From positions 1 to 50,613 of the forward strand of contig CAJUSI010000037.1 in NCBI GenBank assembly GCA_910589035.1: DNA of 50,613 nucleotides, read 5' to 3'. Made by a program: the position numbers and the translations under genes. The notes under the pieces were generated by a model, which did no database searches, was not told the origin of the DNA, and was given only the letters and a program-made list of their open reading frames with translations. Positions 24,177 to 33,470 of this stretch are shown here, one piece after another. The DNA comes from an uncultured Acetatifactor sp. GTDB lineage: Bacteria; Bacillota; Clostridia; Lachnospirales; Lachnospiraceae. The stretch's first letter is position 1; the number at the start of each line of letters is the position of its first letter.

Positions 24177-25952
24177 ATGTACTATCCGGAAGAGATTGTA
24201 GAGGAAGTCAGGAACAGAAACGATATAGTGGAAGTGGTATCCGGTTATGTGAAGCTGCAGAAAAAGGGCGGACGCCATTGGGGGCTGTGTCCCTTTCATA
24301 ACGAGAAATCCCCCTCCTTTTGTGTCAGCGCGGACAGGCAGACCTACCATTGCTTCGGCTGCGGTGCGGGGGGGAATGTCTATACTTTCGTAATGAATTA
24401 TGAAAATTACAGCTTCCCTGAGGCAATCAAGATGCTGGCCGAACGGGCGGGAGTGCAGCTTCCCGAGACGGAAGAGACGGAGGAGTCCCGCAGGAAGCAG
24501 AACAGGCGCACAAGGCTGCTGGAGGTCAATAAGGCGGCGGCAAAGTATTTTTATTATCAGCTGCGCAGTCCCCATGGGGCAGTGGGGTATCAGTATCTGA
24601 AAAAGAGGGAGCTGTCCGACGAGACCATGCACAGGTTCGGACTGGGATATGCGGCAAAGGACGGAGCGCTTCTGGTGCGCTACCTCAGGGAGAAGGGATT
24701 TGAGGATGAGCTGATTCAGGAGGCCGGACTGGCCGGCCACTCCGAGAAATACGGCGGTCTGATGAGTCAGTTCTGGAACCGGGTCATGTATCCCATTCAG
24801 GACATTCACAACCGGGTCATAGGCTTTGGCGGGCGCGTGATGGGGGAGGGGGAGCCGAAATATCTCAATTCTCCCGAGACCCCTGTATTCGATAAAAGAC
24901 GGAATTTATACGGTTTGAATTATGCCAGAAAGGCCAGAAGCGGGAATATCATACTCTGCGAGGGCTATATGGATGTGATCTCCATGCACCAGGCGGGCTT
25001 CTCCCAGGCGGTGGCGTCTCTGGGAACGGCCTTTACGGCGGAACAGGCGGCGCTTTTAAGGCGTTACACGGACAATGTGCTGCTGGCCTACGACAGCGAC
25101 GGCGCAGGGGTGAAGGCGGCGCTGCGGGGAATCGGCATTCTGCGGGAAGCTGGATTGACCGGAAGAGTCATCAATATGCAGCCCTACAAGGATCCCGATG
25201 AATTCATGAAAGCACTGGGGAAGGAAGCCTTCGAGGAACGCATCCGCCAGGCGGAGAACAGCTTTTTCTTCGAGATCCGGATCATGGAGGGCCGGTACGA
25301 TATGGCAGACCCGGAGGCCAGAACGAAGTTTCACCGGGAGATTGCAAGGAAGCTCTGTGAATTTACCGAGGAGGTGGAACGGGATAATTATCTCCAGGCG
25401 GTGGCAGAGAAGTATTTCATCGGCATTGAAAACCTGCGAAGACTGGTGAGAAGCTATGCGGCGGCGAGCACAGGGAACGAACCGATACAGCGGCCGAAAT
25501 CCGGAATACGCAGGAAGAGCGATCCGGAAGAGCATGCGAAGCGGACTCAGAGGCTTCTGATTACCTGGCTTTCGGAGGAACCGGCCCTGTACCGGAAGGT
25601 CAGCAAATATATTTCGCCCCAGGATTTTACGGTGGAGCTCTACCGCAAAGTGGCGGAAAGGATGTTTCAGGAGCTGGAAGAGGGGCGGGTGAACCAGGCG
25701 GGAATCATCAGCATGTTTGAGGAGGAGGAGCAGCAGCGGGAGGCTGCCTCGCTCTTTGACGCAAGTCTTCCGCCCCTGGATGCCGGACAGAACAGGGAGA
25801 AAGCCTTCCGCGATATCCTGCTGGGCGTGAAAAAAGCAGCGTATGAGTATCATATGTCCCGAAAGGAAACGGATACGAACACGCTGGCCTGGGCGCTGGC
25901 GGCCAAGAAAGAGCTGGAAGAGCTTGCAAAAACGCATATTTCCCTGGATTAA
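24177..25952 (+). CDS. dnaG: DNA primase
   Basis: A 591-residue primase (usual length about 600) that makes RNA primers at the replication fork. The N-terminal CHC2-type zinc finger has ligands Cys38, His41, Cys59 and Cys62 (CPFHNEKSPSF, HCFGCGAGGN). The catalytic core includes NRVIGFGGR and the TOPRIM glutamate in ILCEGYMDVISM near residue 262, followed by LAYDSDGAG (metal Asp). The C-terminal ~140 residues form the helicase-binding region, less conserved as usual. The start is fixed by AGGAGGGAGCA. It is followed after 75 bases by rpoD, the standard macromolecular-synthesis arrangement without rpsU. Confidence 0.97.
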   Translation: MYYPEEIVEEVRNRNDIVEVVSGYVKLQKKGGRHWGLCPFHNEKSPSFCVSADRQTYHCFGCGAGGNVYTFVMNYENYSFPEAIKMLAERAGVQLPETEETEESRRKQNRRTRLLEVNKAAAKYFYYQLRSPHGAVGYQYLKKRELSDETMHRFGLGYAAKDGALLVRYLREKGFEDELIQEAGLAGHSEKYGGLMSQFWNRVMYPIQDIHNRVIGFGGRVMGEGEPKYLNSPETPVFDKRRNLYGLNYARKARSGNIILCEGYMDVISMHQAGFSQAVASLGTAFTAEQAALLRRYTDNVLLAYDSDGAGVKAALRGIGILREAGLTGRVINMQPYKDPDEFMKALGKEAFEERIRQAENSFFFEIRIMEGRYDMADPEARTKFHREIARKLCEFTEEVERDNYLQAVAEKYFIGIENLRRLVRSYAAASTGNEPIQRPKSGIRRKSDPEEHAKRTQRLLITWLSEEPALYRKVSKYISPQDFTVELYRKVAERMFQELEEGRVNQAGIISMFEEEEQQREAASLFDASLPPLDAGQNREKAFRDILLGVKKAAYEYHMSRKETDTNTLAWALAAKKELEELAKTHISLD

Positions 25953-26027
25953 GGTAAAGATATTGTTAACTTCAGAGGATGAATAATAAAGGGAAGCAAC
26001 TTCCCGAGGAAGGATGGAACTACTACG

Positions 26028-27134
26028 ATGGATGAAAACACACTGGCAAAATTTGACGAGAAGGTAAAAGAACTCCTCAATGCCGCCAAAAAGAAGAAGA
26101 ATGTGCTGGAATATCAGGAGATAAGTGATTTTTTTGCGGACATGCCTTTGGAGGAGGAACAATTCGAGAAAATCCTGGATGTTCTGGAGCAGAATAATGT
26201 GGATGTACTCCGCATTACCGAGGATGAGGTGGACGCTGAGATCATTCTCACGGATGAGGATGATGTGGATGTGGAGAATCTGGATCTGACCATTCCGGAC
26301 GGCATCAGCCTTGAGGATCCTGTGCGGATGTATTTAAAGGAGATCGGCAAGGTGCCCCTGCTCTCGGCCGAGGAGGAGATCGAGCTTGCCCAGAGAATGG
26401 AGCTGGGGGATGAGGATGCGAAGAAACGCCTGGCGGAGGCGAACCTGCGTCTGGTGGTCAGCATCGCAAAGCGTTATGTGGGGCGGGGGATGCTTTTCCT
26501 TGATCTGATTCAGGAGGGAAATCTTGGGCTGATCAAGGCGGTGGAGAAATTTGATTACCGCAAGGGTTATAAATTTTCCACCTATGCCACATGGTGGATT
26601 CGCCAGGCGATTACCAGAGCCATTGCGGATCAGGCCAGAACCATAAGGATACCCGTGCATATGGTGGAGACGATCAACAAACTGATCCGGGTCAGCAGGC
26701 AGCTGCTTCAGGAGCTGGGGAGAGAACCGACCCCTGAGGAGATTGCCGAGGAGCTGAATATGCCCACCGACCGCGTGCGTGAAATCCTGAAAATCAGTCA
26801 GGAGCCGGTTTCCATGGAGACTCCTATCGGCGAGGAGGAGGACAGTCATCTGGGAGATTTCCTTGAGGACGACAAGGTGCCGGTGCCGGCGGACGCGGCG
26901 GCCTTTACCCTGCTGAAGGAACAGCTGGTGGAGGTGCTGGGGACCCTGACGGAGAGGGAGCAGAAGGTTTTGAGACTGAGATTCGGACTGGACGACGGCC
27001 GTGCGCGTACATTGGAGGAAGTGGGGAAGGAATTCAATGTCACCAGGGAGCGTATCCGCCAGATCGAGGCAAAGGCGCTTCGCAAGCTGCGCCATCCCAG
27101 CCGCAGCAGGAAGCTGAAGGATTATCTGGACTGA
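26028..27134 (+). CDS. rpoD: primary sigma factor (sigma-A / RpoD)
   Basis: A 368-residue housekeeping sigma factor of RNA polymerase. A short region 1.1 is followed by region 1.2 (DPVRMYLKEIGKVPLLSAEE), region 2 with the -10 recognition and melting helices (DLIQEGNLGLIKAVEKFDY, YATWWIRQAITRAIADQA), region 3, and region 4 with the -35 HTH (TLEEVGKEFNVTRERIRQIE). Length and order match Clostridial SigA. The -10/-35 promoters noted elsewhere in the window fit its specificity. Its stop codon overlaps the next start by one base. Confidence 0.97.
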   Translation: MDENTLAKFDEKVKELLNAAKKKKNVLEYQEISDFFADMPLEEEQFEKILDVLEQNNVDVLRITEDEVDAEIILTDEDDVDVENLDLTIPDGISLEDPVRMYLKEIGKVPLLSAEEEIELAQRMELGDEDAKKRLAEANLRLVVSIAKRYVGRGMLFLDLIQEGNLGLIKAVEKFDYRKGYKFSTYATWWIRQAITRAIADQARTIRIPVHMVETINKLIRVSRQLLQELGREPTPEEIAEELNMPTDRVREILKISQEPVSMETPIGEEEDSHLGDFLEDDKVPVPADAAAFTLLKEQLVEVLGTLTEREQKVLRLRFGLDDGRARTLEEVGKEFNVTRERIRQIEAKALRKLRHPSRSRKLKDYLD

Positions 27135-28000
27135 TGAAGGAGAGGGGGAACTTTTTGTCCGAAAGGCTCCGGATGCTTGCCGGCATGGTGACGCCCGGAA
27201 ACCGCGTTGCGGATATCGGGTGCGATCATGGCTTTCTGTCCATTTACCTTGTCCGGGAGGGACTGTGTCCCGGGGCGGTGGGAATGGATCTGAGGGAAGG
27301 GCCTCTGGCGGCGGCAAGGGCGCATGTGGAGGAGTACGGACTGGGAGATTACATAGAATTAAGATTATCGGACGGCCTGGCGGAATATGTACCGGGGGAG
27401 GCGGATACCATGATCTGCGCCGGCATGGGCGGCAGGCTGATGGAAGGGATTCTGACCCGGGGAATGGAGAAGGCAAGGGAAATGAAGGAGCTGATCCTGC
27501 AGCCTCAGTCGGAATTGCCGTCCTTCCGCAGATTCCTGAGAAACGCGGGGTTTGAGATTGTTCGGGAGGAAGCCCTGCGGGAGGGCGGTAAATATTATTT
27601 TGCAATGAAAGCAAGGTATACAGGAGAATGCCGGAAGGAAGCCGGTGGCGGCCTCGGCGGAAGTGTGGAAGGAATCGGGGAAGCGGAAGGAAGCGGAAAT
27701 CGGAAGGAAGCCGGTGGCGGCCTCGGCGGAAGTGTGGAAGAAATCGGGGAAGCGAAGCAGAGCCGGGAGCCGGAGGAGCTTCAGGAGCTGTATGATACGT
27801 ACGGCCGGCTTCTGCTTACGGGCCGGCATCCTGTGCTGGAGGAATATCTGCACCGGCAGGAGAGCGCTTTGAAAAGCCTGACCGCGGCGCTGGAGGCTGG
27901 AGAAGGCGGAACCGTATCGGAAAAAGCCCGTATTCGCCGCCGGGAGGTTATGAAGGAACTGGAGCGGAATCAAAAGGCGCTGCTTTATTACAGCTTATAA
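27134..28000 (+). CDS. trmK: tRNA (adenine-22-N1)-methyltransferase
   Basis: A 288-residue class I methyltransferase that methylates A22 of class II tRNAs. The SAM motif I is VADIGCDHGFLSIYLV, followed by GMDLREGPL, and MICAGMGGRLM with the LQPQSELPSFRRFL block. The C-terminal coiled coil (ELYDTYGRLLLTGRHPVLEEYL) is the usual one. Between them sits an unusual Gly/Glu-rich insert made of a 23-residue tandem repeat (KEAGGGLGGSVE), lengthening the protein by about 45 residues. Its start overlaps the rpoD stop codon (translational coupling). The Nif3-like gene that often follows trmK is absent. Confidence 0.92.
   Translation: MKERGNFLSERLRMLAGMVTPGNRVADIGCDHGFLSIYLVREGLCPGAVGMDLREGPLAAARAHVEEYGLGDYIELRLSDGLAEYVPGEADTMICAGMGGRLMEGILTRGMEKAREMKELILQPQSELPSFRRFLRNAGFEIVREEALREGGKYYFAMKARYTGECRKEAGGGLGGSVEGIGEAEGSGNRKEAGGGLGGSVEEIGEAKQSREPEELQELYDTYGRLLLTGRHPVLEEYLHRQESALKSLTAALEAGEGGTVSEKARIRRREVMKELERNQKALLYYSL
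27632..27756 (+). repeat. 69-bp in-frame tandem duplication inside trmK
   Basis: CGGAAGGAAGCCGGTGGCGG starts at 27632 and again at 27701; identity is nearly complete over 55 bases. The 69-bp period preserves frame (23 residues), adding a flexible Gly-rich linker between the methyltransferase domain and the coiled coil. Confidence 0.9.
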
Positions 28001-28007
28001 GAAAGGA

Positions 28008-28142
28008 GCTGCCGGGAAACGATGTCAACCTACAATATATGGCAGTGACTTCCGGCATGCGCGGCGTATATTGTGTGAGGATAATCATTTTCCGACAGTC
28101 CTGCAGAGCCTGTAAGATGCCGAAGGCGCTTATTTACCCGGG
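28008..28142. repeat. dispersed palindromic repeat element, copy B
   Basis: It begins GCTGCCGGGAAACGATG and its first half closes TCATTTTCCGACAGTC; the core TATATTGTGTGAGG is identical to copy A (10097-10250). It lies between trmK and the TGS-kinase gene; the 228-base gap contains no gene. Confidence 0.6.
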
Positions 28143-28228
28143 AAAGGCAGTGCAGCTGACGGCGCGGGGGATTGCTTGTCTCCCGCGGGGGAGCATGGAC
28201 TGAAATATAGGAGACAGGAGGGATTGGT

Positions 28229-29884
28229 ATGGCTATCGTGACGATTCATGGAGAACAGAAGGAAGTACAGCAGGGGACTACATATGAGGCGATTGCGGCC
28301 CAGTACCAGCCGGAATACGACGGTACCATCGCAGTGGTGGCGGTGAACGGCAAGATCAGGGAGCTTTTCAAAAGAGTAAACGGAGACTGTACGGTGGAGT
28401 TCTTTACCCTGAAGGATGATGTGGGGCACAAGACCTATGTGCGCACTGCCACCATGCTTTTCCTGAAAGGGATGCATGATGTATTCGGGCCTGAGGCTGC
28501 CAGGACCAGCTGTGTGGAATTTTCCATTGGCAGGGGGATCTATGTGAATACCTTTGGACAGATTGCGGCCACGGAGGAAAATGCGGAGAAGATTAAGGAC
28601 CGGATGAAGGAAATGGCAGAGGCAAAGCTTCCGTTTATGAAGCGCTCCTATCCTCTGGAGGAAGCAATGGAGCTTTTCCGTTCAGAGGGAATGGAGGATA
28701 AGGTAAGGCTCTTCCATTACCGGATGAGTTCCGCGGTTAATATTTATGAGATAGACGGCTATTATGATTATTATTACGGATATATGCTTCCCAATGCAGG
28801 TTATGTGAAGTGGTTTGAAGTAATTCCCTATGAGAACGGCTTCATGCTGGTACTGCCCTCCAAATCCAATCCAACGGTGGTGGAGCCCTTTGCGGAGAGC
28901 AGGAAGCTTTTTGGGACCATGGAGAGCGCTCACGAATGGGGCAGAACGGCGGGCATCGAGACAGTGGGGGATCTGAACGACCAGATCTGCAACGGTTCCA
29001 TGAGCGATCTGATATTGGTGCAGGAGGCCGAGCAGGAGAGGAAGATCGGCGAGATTGCAAAGGATATCGTCAGCCGGGAGAATGTCAGGTTTATTATGAT
29101 TGCGGGACCCTCCTCCTCCGGTAAGACTAGCTTTTCCCACAGGCTGTCCATTCAGCTGCGGACGCTGGGGAAGGTACCCCGTCCCATTGCGCTGGACAAT
29201 TATTTCGTGAACCGGGAGCAGACGCCCAGGGATGAGAACGGGGATTACAATTTCGAATGCCTGGAAGCCATCGACGTGAAGCTGTTCAATGACAATATGT
29301 TAAAGCTTCTGGCGGGAGAGCGTGTGGAAATGCCCTGCTTCAATTTCAAGGCCGGACAGAGGGAATATCGGGGAGATTTCATGCAGCTGGGGGAAAATGA
29401 TATCCTGGTAATTGAGGGGATTCATGGATTGAACGAGAAGATGTCCTATGCGCTGCCTGAGGAGAGCAAGTACAAAATCTATATCAGCGCTCTGACCACG
29501 CTGAATATCGACGGACACAACCGGATTCCCACCACGGACGGCAGGCTGCTCAGACGCATAGTGAGAGACGCCCGAACCAGGGGAGCCAGCGCCCGGAGAA
29601 CCATCCAGATGTGGAATTCCGTGCGCAGGGGCGAGGAGGAGAATATCTTCCCCTTCCAGGAGGGGGCGGACGCCATGTTCAATTCCGCTCTGATTTACGA
29701 GCTGGCTATGCTGAAAACCTTTGCGGAACCGCTGCTGTTCCAGATTCCAAAGGAGGCGCCCGAATATTATGAGGCAAAGCGCCTGCTGAAATTCCTGAAT
29801 TACTTTCTGGGCGTACCCAGCGAGGAGCTGCCCAGGAATTCCATCTGCAGGGAGTTCGTGGGGGGAAGCTGCTTTAATGTGTAG
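28229..29884 (+). CDS. TGS-domain uridine kinase/phosphoribulokinase-like nucleoside kinase
   Basis: A 551-residue fusion seen in many Clostridia. Residues 1-65 are a TGS domain (VTIHGEQKEVQQGTTYEAIA), followed by a threonyl-tRNA-synthetase-type second additional domain (to about residue 200), here as an RNA- or nucleotide-binding module without a synthetase core. From about residue 285 comes a P-loop kinase of the uridine kinase/PRK family: Walker A GPSSSGKTSFSHRL, then LDNYFVNREQTPRD and LVIEGIHGLNE. It probably phosphorylates a nucleoside, but the true substrate is unproved. It starts after AGGAGGG. rnpB follows 53 bases on, with its own promoter. Confidence 0.88.
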   Translation: MAIVTIHGEQKEVQQGTTYEAIAAQYQPEYDGTIAVVAVNGKIRELFKRVNGDCTVEFFTLKDDVGHKTYVRTATMLFLKGMHDVFGPEAARTSCVEFSIGRGIYVNTFGQIAATEENAEKIKDRMKEMAEAKLPFMKRSYPLEEAMELFRSEGMEDKVRLFHYRMSSAVNIYEIDGYYDYYYGYMLPNAGYVKWFEVIPYENGFMLVLPSKSNPTVVEPFAESRKLFGTMESAHEWGRTAGIETVGDLNDQICNGSMSDLILVQEAEQERKIGEIAKDIVSRENVRFIMIAGPSSSGKTSFSHRLSIQLRTLGKVPRPIALDNYFVNREQTPRDENGDYNFECLEAIDVKLFNDNMLKLLAGERVEMPCFNFKAGQREYRGDFMQLGENDILVIEGIHGLNEKMSYALPEESKYKIYISALTTLNIDGHNRIPTTDGRLLRRIVRDARTRGASARRTIQMWNSVRRGEEENIFPFQEGADAMFNSALIYELAMLKTFAEPLLFQIPKEAPEYYEAKRLLKFLNYFLGVPSEELPRNSICREFVGGSCFNV

Positions 29885-29902
29885 GAAGACTTTAAAAATT
29901 TC

Positions 29903-29931
29903 TTGCATACGGGCAGAATTTCAGATATAAT
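29903..29931 (+). promoter_or_regulatory. promoter of rnpB
   Basis: TTGCAT (29903-29908), 17-bp spacer, TATAAT (29926-29931), placing the transcription start at about 29938, exactly where the RNA's first helix begins. Confidence 0.8.
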
Positions 29932-29937
29932 GAAACT

Positions 29938-30341
29938 CGGTGAGTAGGATAAATAATCGCGGCCGTCCCTGCGGGGGCGGGTGAGGAAAGTCCGGGCTTC
30001 ACAGGGCAGGATGCCGGATAACGTCCGGTGGAGGCGACTCCAAGGCCAGTGCAACAGAAATATACAGCAGGGACACGGCGTGCCGCGCTCCCTGTAATGG
30101 TGGAAAGGCAGTGTAAGAGACTACCGTCCGCCCGGTAACGGGCGGAGCCATGTAAACCCCATCCGAAGCAAGACCAGAACGAAGGCGACAGGCCGGCCCG
30201 GCCTGCTTTCAGGTAGGTCGCTTGACGCGGCTGGCGACAGCCGTGCTAGACAGATGATTATTCGATGCAGGAACTGCGGATGCACTGGGTGCAGATGCAG
30301 GGAGTGCTGGACATAACCCGGCTTATCGTCCTGCTCACCAT
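29938..30341 (+). ncRNA. rnpB: RNase P RNA component
   Basis: The catalytic RNA of ribonuclease P, which cuts the 5' leader from tRNA precursors. Conserved landmarks in order are GAGGAAAGTCCGGGCTTC (about 29981), AGTGCAACAGAA (about 30049), AGACAGATGATTA (about 30248) and GGCTTATCGTCCTGC near the 3' end. The terminal P1 helix closes GGTGAGTAGG (29939-29948) with CCTGCTCACC (30330-30339). Length of about 404 bases fits. It is flanked by its own promoter and terminator. Confidence 0.96.
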
Positions 30342-30357
30342 TTTCATATGCTTTAAA

Positions 30358-30389
30358 ATATGGCGGCATCTGTCCGCCGTATTTTTTTA
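30358..30389 (+). terminator. terminator of rnpB
   Basis: ATATGGCGG (30358-30366) pairs with CCGCCGTAT (30374-30382), one G-U, followed by a run of seven T. The following 250 bases up to rhaB contain no gene; TTGCGT at 30550 and TTAAAA at 30573 (17-bp spacing) could be a weak rhaB promoter. Confidence 0.85.
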
Positions 30390-30642
30390 GACAGTGATTC
30401 GGCTGGCATGCAGCGAGATTATGCGCATCCGGCTAAATTATGACTCCGGCTTTTCCGGGCGGGAATTTTTAGGATGGGGCCATGTATCGGCGGAAGGAAG
30501 ACTGCCGGATTTATTTTTAAATTTTTTGAAAACAAAAATGCATCTATCTTTGCGTCTGAAAATATGATACACTTAAAACATGGCAGTTCCGACGGCGTAT
30601 AGAATTAATTATTATGCGGAAATGAAAGGAGAGGGATGACAA

Positions 30643-32049
30643 ATGGACCCTGTGATCAAATACTATCTGGCGATTGATATTGGGGCATCCAGCGGAAGGC
30701 ATATTCTGGCGCATCTGGAGGATGGCAGAATGGTGCTGGAGGAGGTACACCGCTTCCCCAACGGAATGACGGAGAAGGATGGTGAGCTTGTCTGGGATGT
30801 GGACGAGCTTTTTGCCCAGATCAAGCTGGGAATGAAGAAATGTGCCGAACTGGGCAAGATTCCCGTCAGCGTGGGCGTGGATACCTGGGGGGTAGATATT
30901 GTGCTTCTGGATAAGGATGGGAAGCGTATCGGAAATGCGGTGGCTTACCGGGACGGAAGGACCAGGGGAATGGATGAAGAGGTGTACAGGCTGATTCCTG
31001 AGGATGAGCTGTATGCCCGCACCGGAATCCAGAAGGCAATTTTCAATACAATTTATCAGCTTATGGCACTGAAGAGGAAGAAGCCGGAGCATCTGGAGAA
31101 GGCGGAAACCATGCTGATGATGCCCGATTATTTCCACTATATGCTGTCCGGGGCTGCCGTGACGGAGTATACGGAGGCTACTACAGGGCAGCTGATCAGC
31201 CCCGAGACCAGGGACTGGGATATGGAATTGATCGGGAAGCTGGGATATCCGAAGCGCATTTTCCGGAAAATAGTGGCCCCCGGCACTGCTGTCGGAGAGT
31301 TGACCGAATCAGTCAGAAAAGAAGTGGGCTATAACTGTAAGGTGGTGGTGCCTGCCACCCATGACACGGGTTCCGCCGTGATCGCGGTGCCCACGGACAG
31401 CGACAATGCTATGTATATCAGCTCCGGCACCTGGTCCCTGATGGGGACGGAGCTTCTGAAAGCAAACTGTTCGCCGGAGAGCAAGGCCAGCAATCTCACT
31501 AACGAGGGCGGCTATGATTACCGCTTCCGCTATCTGAAAAATATCATGGGGCTGTGGATGATCCAGTCCGTGAAGAAGGAGATCGGCGGGGAGCTGGGCT
31601 TCGGGGAAATCTGCGAGATGGCTTCCAAATGCAGCATCCCCTCCATTGTGGACTGCAATGACGACCGTTTCCTGGCGCCGGCCAATATGACGGAGGAGGT
31701 GCGCAGCGCCTGCAGGGAATCCGGACAGCAGGTGCCGGAGGGGATTGCGGAGATCGCTTCCGTTATTTATAACAGCCTTGCCCAGTGCTATGCGAAGACG
31801 GTGAAGGAGATCGAGAGCATCACCGGACAGAAGTATGACAGGATACATATCGTGGGCGGAGGCTCCAACGCGGAGTATTTGAACAGGCTCACGGCCCAGG
31901 CCACCGGGATTCCCGTGTATGCGGGCCCTACGGAGGCTACGGCCATCGGCAATGTGGCGGCTCAGATGATGACGGCGGGGGAACTGCCCGGGTTAAAGGC
32001 AGCCAGGAAATGCGTTTTTAATTCCTTCCCCATCGTACAATACCGCTGA
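30643..32049 (+). CDS. rhaB: rhamnulokinase
   Basis: A 468-residue FGGY-family sugar kinase that phosphorylates L-rhamnulose in the cytoplasm. The N-terminal ATPase motif AIDIGASSGRHILAH (RhaB-type ASSGR), VGVDTWGVDIVLLD, the TG(Q)L block TTGQLISPETRDWD, and the C-terminal IHIVGGGSNAEYLNR adenosine motif with AIGNVAAQM are all present. Length is as expected. It starts after AAAGGAGAGGG. rhaA follows after 129 bases on the same strand, so the two probably share a transcript. Confidence 0.95.
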   Translation: MDPVIKYYLAIDIGASSGRHILAHLEDGRMVLEEVHRFPNGMTEKDGELVWDVDELFAQIKLGMKKCAELGKIPVSVGVDTWGVDIVLLDKDGKRIGNAVAYRDGRTRGMDEEVYRLIPEDELYARTGIQKAIFNTIYQLMALKRKKPEHLEKAETMLMMPDYFHYMLSGAAVTEYTEATTGQLISPETRDWDMELIGKLGYPKRIFRKIVAPGTAVGELTESVRKEVGYNCKVVVPATHDTGSAVIAVPTDSDNAMYISSGTWSLMGTELLKANCSPESKASNLTNEGGYDYRFRYLKNIMGLWMIQSVKKEIGGELGFGEICEMASKCSIPSIVDCNDDRFLAPANMTEEVRSACRESGQQVPEGIAEIASVIYNSLAQCYAKTVKEIESITGQKYDRIHIVGGGSNAEYLNRLTAQATGIPVYAGPTEATAIGNVAAQMMTAGELPGLKAARKCVFNSFPIVQYR

Positions 32050-32178
32050 AAAGCCGGGTTCTATTAAAAGCAAAGGGAGTTCGGCATGATTCCGCGGAAG
32101 AGATGTTGAGCAGTGCGGAAGGTATAGGGAAAGCTGAACAGCATATTTTACATAAAGCTTAAAGAAAGGAAAGAGAAA

Positions 32179-33435
32179 ATGACAGCAAAGGAAAGATTTG
32201 AATCGGCAAAGGAAATTTACGCGTCCTACGGCGTGGATGTGGAGGCGGCCATCGAAAAGTGCAAGGAAGCTCCCGTGGCGCTCCACTGCTGGCAGGGGGA
32301 TGACGTGACCGGATTTGACCACGACGGCCCCCTGACCGGCGGCATCCAGACCACCGGGGATTATCCCGGAAAGGCGAAGACGCCGGAAGAACTGATGCAG
32401 GATATGGATAAGGCCTTAAGCCTGATGCCCGGCAAAAAGAAGCTGAATCTGCACGCAAGTTACGCCATTTTTGAGCCCGGCGAATTCGTGGACAGGGACA
32501 GGATCGAGCCGAAGCATTTCGCCAAATGGGTGGCATTTGCAAAGGAAAGGAATATGGGAATCGATTTTAATCCCACCTTTTTCTCCCATGATAAGGTGAA
32601 GGACGGACTCACCCTGAGCAGCCCGGATGAGGAGACCAGGAAGTTCTGGATCAACCACGGGAAAGCGTGCGTGCGCATTTCCCAGTATTTCGCGGAGGAG
32701 ACCGGCGTTCCCTGCGTGATGAATATCTGGACAGGAGACGGCTACAAGGATATTCCCGCTGACCGCATGGGCCCCAGGATGCGCTATAAGGATTCCATCG
32801 AGCAGATTCTCTCCGAGCCCTATGACAGGAACAAGGTGAAGCCCTGCGTGGAGTCCAAGGTATTCGGCATCGGCGTGGAGGCGTACACTGCGGGCAGCGC
32901 CGAGTTTACCTTAAGCTTTGCCGCCACCCACGAGGGATGCCTGCCCCTGATGGACAACGGACATTACCATCCCACGGAAGTGGTGTCGGACAAGATTCCC
33001 GCCCTGCTGTGCTTCTATCCGGAGATCGCCCTGCACATCACCAGGCCCATCCGCTGGGACAGCGATCATGTGGTGCTCTTCGACGATGAGACAAGGGAGA
33101 TGGCAAAGGAAATCGTAAGGTGCGACGGGCTGGACCGCGTTTACATGGCGTTGGATTATTTTGACGCCAGCATCAACAGGGTATCCGCATGGGCCATGGG
33201 ATTCAGAAGCTGGCAGAAAGCGCTGCTGACGGCAATGTGCACACCCAATGCCCAGCTGAAGAAGCTCCAGGACGAGAACCGCATGACCGAGCTGATGGTG
33301 GAGCAGGAGGCGGTGAAGACACTGCCCTTCGGCGACGTGTGGAACGAGTACTGCCAGCGCTGCGGCGTGGTGTCCGATAAGGAATTCTACAGTGAAATCA
33401 GGAAGTATGAGGACGAGGTCCAGCTGAAGAGATAG
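32179..33435 (+). CDS. rhaA: L-rhamnose isomerase
   Basis: A 418-residue TIM-barrel isomerase converting L-rhamnose to L-rhamnulose with metal ions. Family blocks include LHCWQGDDVTGFDHDGPLTG near residue 35, GIDFNPTFFSHDKV, NIWTGDGYKDIPADR, and the metal-site VESKVFGIGVEAYTAGS. It begins after AAAGGAAAGAG. Order rhaB-rhaA places the kinase first. The rhamnulose-1-phosphate aldolase, a regulator and a transporter are not in this window, so the pathway must be completed elsewhere. A perfect 8-bp hairpin without T run (33449-33470) follows. Confidence 0.96.
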   Translation: MTAKERFESAKEIYASYGVDVEAAIEKCKEAPVALHCWQGDDVTGFDHDGPLTGGIQTTGDYPGKAKTPEELMQDMDKALSLMPGKKKLNLHASYAIFEPGEFVDRDRIEPKHFAKWVAFAKERNMGIDFNPTFFSHDKVKDGLTLSSPDEETRKFWINHGKACVRISQYFAEETGVPCVMNIWTGDGYKDIPADRMGPRMRYKDSIEQILSEPYDRNKVKPCVESKVFGIGVEAYTAGSAEFTLSFAATHEGCLPLMDNGHYHPTEVVSDKIPALLCFYPEIALHITRPIRWDSDHVVLFDDETREMAKEIVRCDGLDRVYMALDYFDASINRVSAWAMGFRSWQKALLTAMCTPNAQLKKLQDENRMTELMVEQEAVKTLPFGDVWNEYCQRCGVVSDKEFYSEIRKYEDEVQLKR

Positions 33436-33448
33436 TCGGAAAAATTGT

Positions 33449-33470
33449 CCGCACCGTTTCGGCGGTGCGG
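33449..33470 (+). terminator. hairpin after rhaA, weak terminator candidate
   Basis: CCGCACCG (33449-33456) pairs perfectly with CGGTGCGG (33463-33470) around a TTTCGG loop, but no T run follows. The remaining bases to 33699 hold no gene. Confidence 0.4.

Noticed and set aside
26334..27614. 426-codon minus-strand frame
   Set aside because: Antisense to rpoD and trmK, both unmistakable.
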